From: Rostratula benghalensis
Taxonomy: Eukaryota > Chordata > Aves > Charadriiformes > Rostratulidae
DNA: 64,000 nt
Direction of reading: 5' to 3'
Assembly (NCBI GenBank): GCA_013399305.1
Contig: VXAI01000038.1
Location: 1,625,194 to 1,689,193 of the forward strand
Shown in pieces: positions 62,304-64,000 of the stretch. The translations under genes were made by a program, and so were the position numbers. The notes beneath the pieces were generated by a model. That model was not told the origin of the DNA. It saw nothing but the letters and a program-made list of their open reading frames with translations, and ran no database searches. Positions within the stretch are counted from its first letter, which is position 1. Each line of letters begins with the position of its first letter.

Positions 62304-62309
62304 AATAAA
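62304..62309 (+). terminator. Preferred distal poly(A) signal of PANK3
   Basis: AATAAA with strong GT/T-rich sequence 20-60 bases downstream. Alternatives are AATAAA at 60929 and 60942 (proximal) and 62656 (further downstream). Confidence 0.5.
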
Positions 62310-62330
62310 TAATTTGAGATTGTTCATTCG

Positions 62331-63744
62331 TTTGCCTACATTTGTGGGTTTTGGGGTGGGATTTCTGGGGGTCTTTTCCTTTGGTGTCGTAAATGGCTGT
62401 GATTCTTGATATTGGGGCTGTGGTGTAACATTTTATACTAGGGAAACCTGACTCATATGGTTTTCATGCTCTTTTCTTCCCAGTTCTTAGGTTCAGGTCC
62501 TGTTCTTAAAAGCACTTGATGTCCTAAAGAATGCTAGTTTTGCAGCTTTAAAAAGTAGAAAGGGTGCCGTGAAGCTACTATAAGCTTTTGCCTTCCAAAT
62601 TGACTTGAGAACACATGCTGATTCATGTGCACAGGTGACTGATACTTTCCTATTGAATAAAATACTTCTTGTATAACTTGCATGTTATATATAAACTGCA
62701 ATTACTCCTCTGTTGGAATTGTTCTTTGCTTGTGCTTTGGAAAAGCCAAATTGCATTGTCCTGAAGTTGTTCTGACTGGATGCCTGAGCGGGGCGGGAAG
62801 TGTGAGCCACAGCAGCATATGCTGGCAGTGCGTCCTGTGGTGAGCTCTGTTCTTCAGGGTGCACTGTACAAATACGACAGCCATCCAAACTACACATCCT
62901 TACCTAAACTGCCAAAAATTAAACCCTGAAAATTCCATTCTGTGTTGTATCTGAGTCTGGCAAAGAGGAGCTCTGCACCACAGTATTTCTTTTTACCTAG
63001 GGAGAATGAGCTTGTAAGAAAAGCAAGTTCCTCTACAAGTTTGAGGTGTTGATTTGTTTGGTTTGCCTTTTTTTTTTGTCTTCCCCCCGATGTTGAAATA
63101 TCTCCTTTCTTTGAGCAAACAGTAGGAGCTTTTTGTGGAAGCTGGTTTGCATTTCAGCTGGGGTCTTTGACAGCTTCCTGGTGCAGCCTGTGTGCAAGCT
63201 CAGGCGCCGGGGTTAGCTGTGTGAGCCTCATTTAGTTCTGTCTTATCTGTGCTTGTCATCATTATGAAAAAGTGACTTCCTCTCACTGTAAGACTATCTA
63301 GCCAGCTGTATTTGAATTCTTATTGGACTCAGAAATGCAAACCTTTAATTAATCCTTGTAAGGGAAGTAATGAGAGTAGCTGACAAAGAAGCTTTTGGCC
63401 ATGGTTTATTGCAGCATTCCGCTTTGTTTTTCCTTACATATTTAGAAAGGAAATTTACATGTTATTTCTTTGCCCAAAAACAGCCTATGCATTGAGCAAT
63501 GACCAGAGGAAGTGTTATAGCAGATTTTTGCATGATGAAACCAAAAGGAAGAGGGATCCAAAATGCAGTGTATTTCAAGCAGATGATAAAATAACATTCC
63601 ACCAGCTGAGGGGGAAGAAACAGAAAAAGTGAAGATTCATAGCCAAACTACAGACTCTGCAAGTCCTGGAAGGTAAAGGGCCTGCAGCCCATGTGATTTT
63701 AAGGCATAGTAAGCACCTAAGAAATTACTTGCAAGTTAAATTTT
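62331..63744. other. Intergenic sequence downstream of PANK3
   Basis: I see no exon, RNA gene or recognisable repeat here. A further AATAAA at 62656 could extend the PANK3 transcript by about 0.35 kb. Confidence 0.6.
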
Positions 63745-64000
63745 GAGTAGTTCCTGTACTGCTTATCTTAGACCTTTGAGTCTGGTTGTTCAGCCAGTCT
63801 TCCATCTACCCTATTGTCTGCTTATTCACTCTCTATGACACCAATTTGGCTCTAAGTTACCAGTGAGAGATGATGTTAAAGGTATTGCTGAAGTCATGAT
63901 AAACAACATCTGATGCTTCTCTGTTAACTACAGAACCAACCACCACTGATAGCTGTTGGGCATGGTTTTTCCCTTGGTAAATCCATGCTGTTCTGATCAC
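63745..64000 (-). mobile_element. CR1 LINE (reverse-transcriptase region), antisense, runs past window end
   Basis: On the + strand the order is gtctggttgttcagccagtc, ttccatctaccctattgtc, ttgctgaagtcatgataaac, aacatctgatgcttctc, then ttcccttggtaaatccatgc and tgttctgatcac. These are complements of the CR1 reverse-transcriptase segment. The element therefore reads on the minus strand and continues beyond base 64000. The left boundary is approximate. Confidence 0.88.

Larger units (their letters stand above)
56018..62330 (+). other. PANK3: PANK3 3'UTR (about 6.3 kb, end inferred)
   Basis: AT-rich sequence without coding potential after the PANK3 stop. It holds seven Pumilio-type motifs UGUANAUA (56311, 56357, 58276, 60939, 61361, 61459, 62144) and AATAAA signals at 58219, 60929, 60942, 62304 and 62656, besides others. 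The signal at 62304 is followed by T/GT-rich sequence (ttgttcattcgtttgcc..., then gtgggttttggggtggg) and is my preferred distal end. A long 3'UTR agrees with what is known of mammalian PANK3 transcripts. Confidence 0.65.

Noticed and set aside
1..64000. tRNA, rRNA, CRISPR or operon-like structures
   Set aside because: None seen; the window is ordinary avian nuclear DNA with two conserved genes.

Overview
This window is vertebrate nuclear DNA, almost certainly from a bird. It is intron-rich, with GT-AG exons and CpG-island promoters. Its interspersed repeats are mainly CR1 LINE fragments, several with the typical CR1 3' end, plus one avian-type solo retroviral LTR. There are no bacterial-style operons. 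Most open frames in it are chance readings of intron or UTR sequence.

There are two protein-coding genes, both on the + strand and in tandem. (1) Positions 1 to about 32.7 kb hold the 3' end of SLIT3. Six exons (4775-5015, 7443-7573, 23403-23557, 25601-25886, 28062-28270, 29419-29657) join in frame and encode the C-terminal 419 residues of a secreted SLIT axon-guidance ligand. The modules are the last part of one EGF repeat, a complete EGF repeat, a laminin-G domain, three more EGF repeats and a C-terminal cystine knot. A long 3'UTR follows, with several candidate poly(A) signals (29767, 30472, 32440, 32690). (2) Positions 40741-56017 hold all seven coding exons of PANK3, a 370-residue pantothenate kinase (first step of CoA synthesis). 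It starts in a CpG-island promoter (about 39.84-40.80 kb) and has an AT-rich 3'UTR of about 6.3 kb. Intron 5 carries the mir-103-1 hairpin (54461-54538), giving the same SLIT3-PANK3-mir-103 order known in other vertebrates.

Between the genes (32.7-39.8 kb) are an antisense CR1 fragment with a (GAATG)n tail next to a CTCF-like motif in a small CpG-rich patch, and a solo LTR (36797-37311) flanked by a 5-bp target duplication. Other repeats are CR1 3' ends at 7.27, 12.1 and 43.15 kb, an internal CR1 piece at 53.3 kb, an antisense CR1 running off the end at 63.75-64.0 kb, a 4 x 39-bp minisatellite at 10.97 kb, and simple repeats.

The two genes do not share a pathway: SLIT3 is an extracellular ROBO ligand and PANK3 a cytosolic metabolic enzyme. 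Their adjacency is conserved synteny. I found no convincing novel gene system. The observations most worth checking are a cluster of seven Pumilio-type motifs in the PANK3 3'UTR, a pair of divergent CTCF-like motifs in CpG-rich patches, a CpG-rich patch inside a SLIT3 intron, and a Gln-Thr at the SLIT2-type cleavage position of this SLIT3.
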